In this document: positions 5,939 through 7,229 of the stretch, in pieces
Layout of the letters: every line of letters starts with the position of its first letter
How positions within the stretch are numbered: the first letter of the stretch is position 1
NCBI GenBank assembly: GCA_030824255.1
Contig: JAVBYB010000171.1
Location: 1-7,229, forward strand
Length of the DNA: 7,229 nt
Reading direction: 5' to 3'
Origin: a bacterium
GTDB lineage: Bacteria > Pseudomonadota > Alphaproteobacteria > Caulobacterales > Hyphomonadaceae
Notes under the pieces: generated by a model
Database searches by the model: none
The model's input: the letters and a program-made list of their open reading frames with translations, nothing else
What the model was told of the DNA's origin: nothing
Position numbers and translations under genes: made by a program

Positions 5939-7229
5939 ATGATTTCGACGATCTTCATTGTCACCCCGAGCCTGAACTCGGTCGCCACGATCGACCGCAC
6001 AATTCAGAGCGTGGTCAGTCAGGCGGGCAATTTCCGCATACGCTACCATGTCAAGGACGGCGGCTCGACCGACGGAACGCTCGACCGTCTGCAATGGTGG
6101 TCACGCTGGCTGCGCAATCCGGAGAGCCCCCGCTTCTGCCGCAGCATCCACTTCACCTTCTCGTCGGAAGACGACATCGGCATGTATGACGCCCTTATTC
6201 AGGGCTTCTCGCATGTCCATGTGAACGGCCCGGACTTCATGACCTGGATCAATGCCGACGACATCCTGCTTCCCGGCGCCTTTGCGTTTGTCTCCGACGT
6301 CGACAACCAGTTCACGAAGGAGCAGATTTCCTGGGTTGGCGGCGCCGTCTGCGTCTTCAACAACAATCGCGCCGTCGCCGGCTATGACCGCTACCTGCCC
6401 AGCGCCGCCATCCGCGCGGGCGCGTGCGATGGCATTCACTGGGATTTCGTGCAGCAGGAAGGCACCTTCTTCCGCAACTGGCTCTGGCAGGCGATCGAGC
6501 CTGAAAAGTCGATCCGCGATTTCCGCATGGCGGGAGACTGGAATATCTGGCGCCTCTTCGCGCAGCGCGCCTCGCTGGTGCAGTGGTCGCAGCCGCTGGC
6601 CGCCTTCAACATTCGCGAGGGGCAGCTGTCCGCTGTCGGCCGCGCGAAATACCATGAAGAGATCGACGCCTGCGTCCCGCGCGAGGAGCGCGAGAATTTC
6701 CTCACCGCGGCGGCCGGCAACGGCCCGATCAGCCGGCGCCGCCTCACCACGCGCTATCCCGATGGCCAGTTCACGCTGGTCGAGGAATCGAAATTCTGGC
6801 CCGTGAAGAACCAGTTCGAGAAACGCTTCAAGACGCCTGCAACGGCCACGATCGGGGATAAGCCTGACCGGGTTGTCTACATGGGCGATATCACCACCGC
6901 GCAGGAGATCGTGGAACTCCCGCCCCTTACGGTCGAGGCCGGCCTCACCGCCTGCGATTCTGACTGGCAGTATCCCGCCATCACCGAACAGCATGCGTTC
7001 AAGAAGATCCGTGAACTCGCGAACGTTCCGGATAACGCGGTCTATGTCGCCTACCCCTGGGCCACGCTGATCGACAAGATCCAGACGCAGGCCAAGGATA
7101 TCCGGCGCCACCTCGAGATCTTCCGCGAATTCTGCCGGCAACTGCCGCAGGACCGGGTCAAGATCACGGTCAGCCAGCACATCTTCTCGCGCCGCTTCCT
7201 CCACCTGTTCGAACAGGCCGGCATCGATC
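5939..7229 (+). CDS. GT2-family glycosyltransferase with a second C-terminal domain (3' end outside window)
   Basis: The frame is open from ATG 5939 to the window edge, 430 complete codons. The upstream in-frame TGA at 5894 leaves no other ATG, GTG or TTG start, although no clear Shine-Dalgarno is present. It begins STIFIVTPSLNS, the first strand of a GT-A fold. DGGSTDGT (40-47) is the donor-binding motif, SSEDDIGMYDALIQGF (75-90) is typical of WcaA-like GT2 enzymes, and NADD (105-108) is the metal-binding DxD equivalent. QQEGTFFR (172-179) and GDWNIWR (199-205) follow, with D200 the likely catalytic base. It probably transfers a sugar from a nucleotide donor onto a surface glycan in the cytoplasm. 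From about residue 312 a second alpha/beta domain begins (VVYMGD; YVAYPWATLIDK; ITVSQHIFSRRFLHLF), possibly a second transferase or polymer-interacting module, cut by the window edge. Substrate is unknown. Confidence 0.9.
   Translation, partial: MISTIFIVTPSLNSVATIDRTIQSVVSQAGNFRIRYHVKDGGSTDGTLDRLQWWSRWLRNPESPRFCRSIHFTFSSEDDIGMYDALIQGFSHVHVNGPDFMTWINADDILLPGAFAFVSDVDNQFTKEQISWVGGAVCVFNNNRAVAGYDRYLPSAAIRAGACDGIHWDFVQQEGTFFRNWLWQAIEPEKSIRDFRMAGDWNIWRLFAQRASLVQWSQPLAAFNIREGQLSAVGRAKYHEEIDACVPREERENFLTAAAGNGPISRRRLTTRYPDGQFTLVEESKFWPVKNQFEKRFKTPATATIGDKPDRVVYMGDITTAQEIVELPPLTVEAGLTACDSDWQYPAITEQHAFKKIRELANVPDNAVYVAYPWATLIDKIQTQAKDIRRHLEIFREFCRQLPQDRVKITVSQHIFSRRFLHLFEQAGID

Noticed and set aside
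5528..5939. Short plus-strand frames (78 and 72 residues) in the gap before the glycosyltransferase
   Set aside because: They overlap each other, lack ribosome sites and have no recognisable domain.
6101..7204. Minus-strand 367-residue frame opposite the glycosyltransferase
   Set aside because: The plus strand carries clear GT2 motifs over the same bases. The minus frame has no recognisable motif and is open only because of codon bias.

Overview
The window is GC-rich, with long open frames on both strands and third-position G/C bias. This points to a high-GC proteobacterium, most likely an alphaproteobacterium, but that is an inference from composition and protein style only. It looks like part of a surface-polysaccharide or protein-glycosylation locus. 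No tRNA, rRNA, CRISPR array, insertion sequence or integrase was seen.

Left half (1-3824, minus strand): one very long uninterrupted gene that leaves the window at base 1, so its stop is not seen. It encodes at least 1274 residues. There are two N-terminal membrane segments with a short loop, then roughly 950 residues of Ala/Glu/Gln/Arg-rich coiled coil, then a Rossmann-like domain resembling a degenerate SAM-dependent methyltransferase, and a Lys/Ala-rich tail. Near the membrane end of the coil is a set of repeats whose lengths (40, 33, 47 and 61 residues) differ by whole heptads.

Centre (3825-4258): a divergent intergenic region, clearly AT-richer than the genes, with a sigma70-like promoter candidate facing right. 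Next is an apparent two-gene plus-strand operon. A small beta-rich protein of unknown function (4259-4780) is followed after 2 bases by a protein with a GNGPSL nucleotide-binding loop, related in style to MptE/DUF115 and GT42 sialyltransferase-like proteins (4783-5502).

Right part: a 436-base gap (5503-5938) with two small hairpins and no convincing gene. It is followed by a GT2-type glycosyltransferase (5939 onward) that carries a second domain and leaves the window at the right edge.

Working model (inference): the glycosyltransferases build a glycan at the cytoplasmic face of the inner membrane. The membrane-tethered coiled coil holds a methyltransferase-like head away from the membrane, as a scaffold or possibly a length-measuring rod analogous in concept to the coiled coil of WbdD. 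That idea is a hypothesis, not a demonstrated function.
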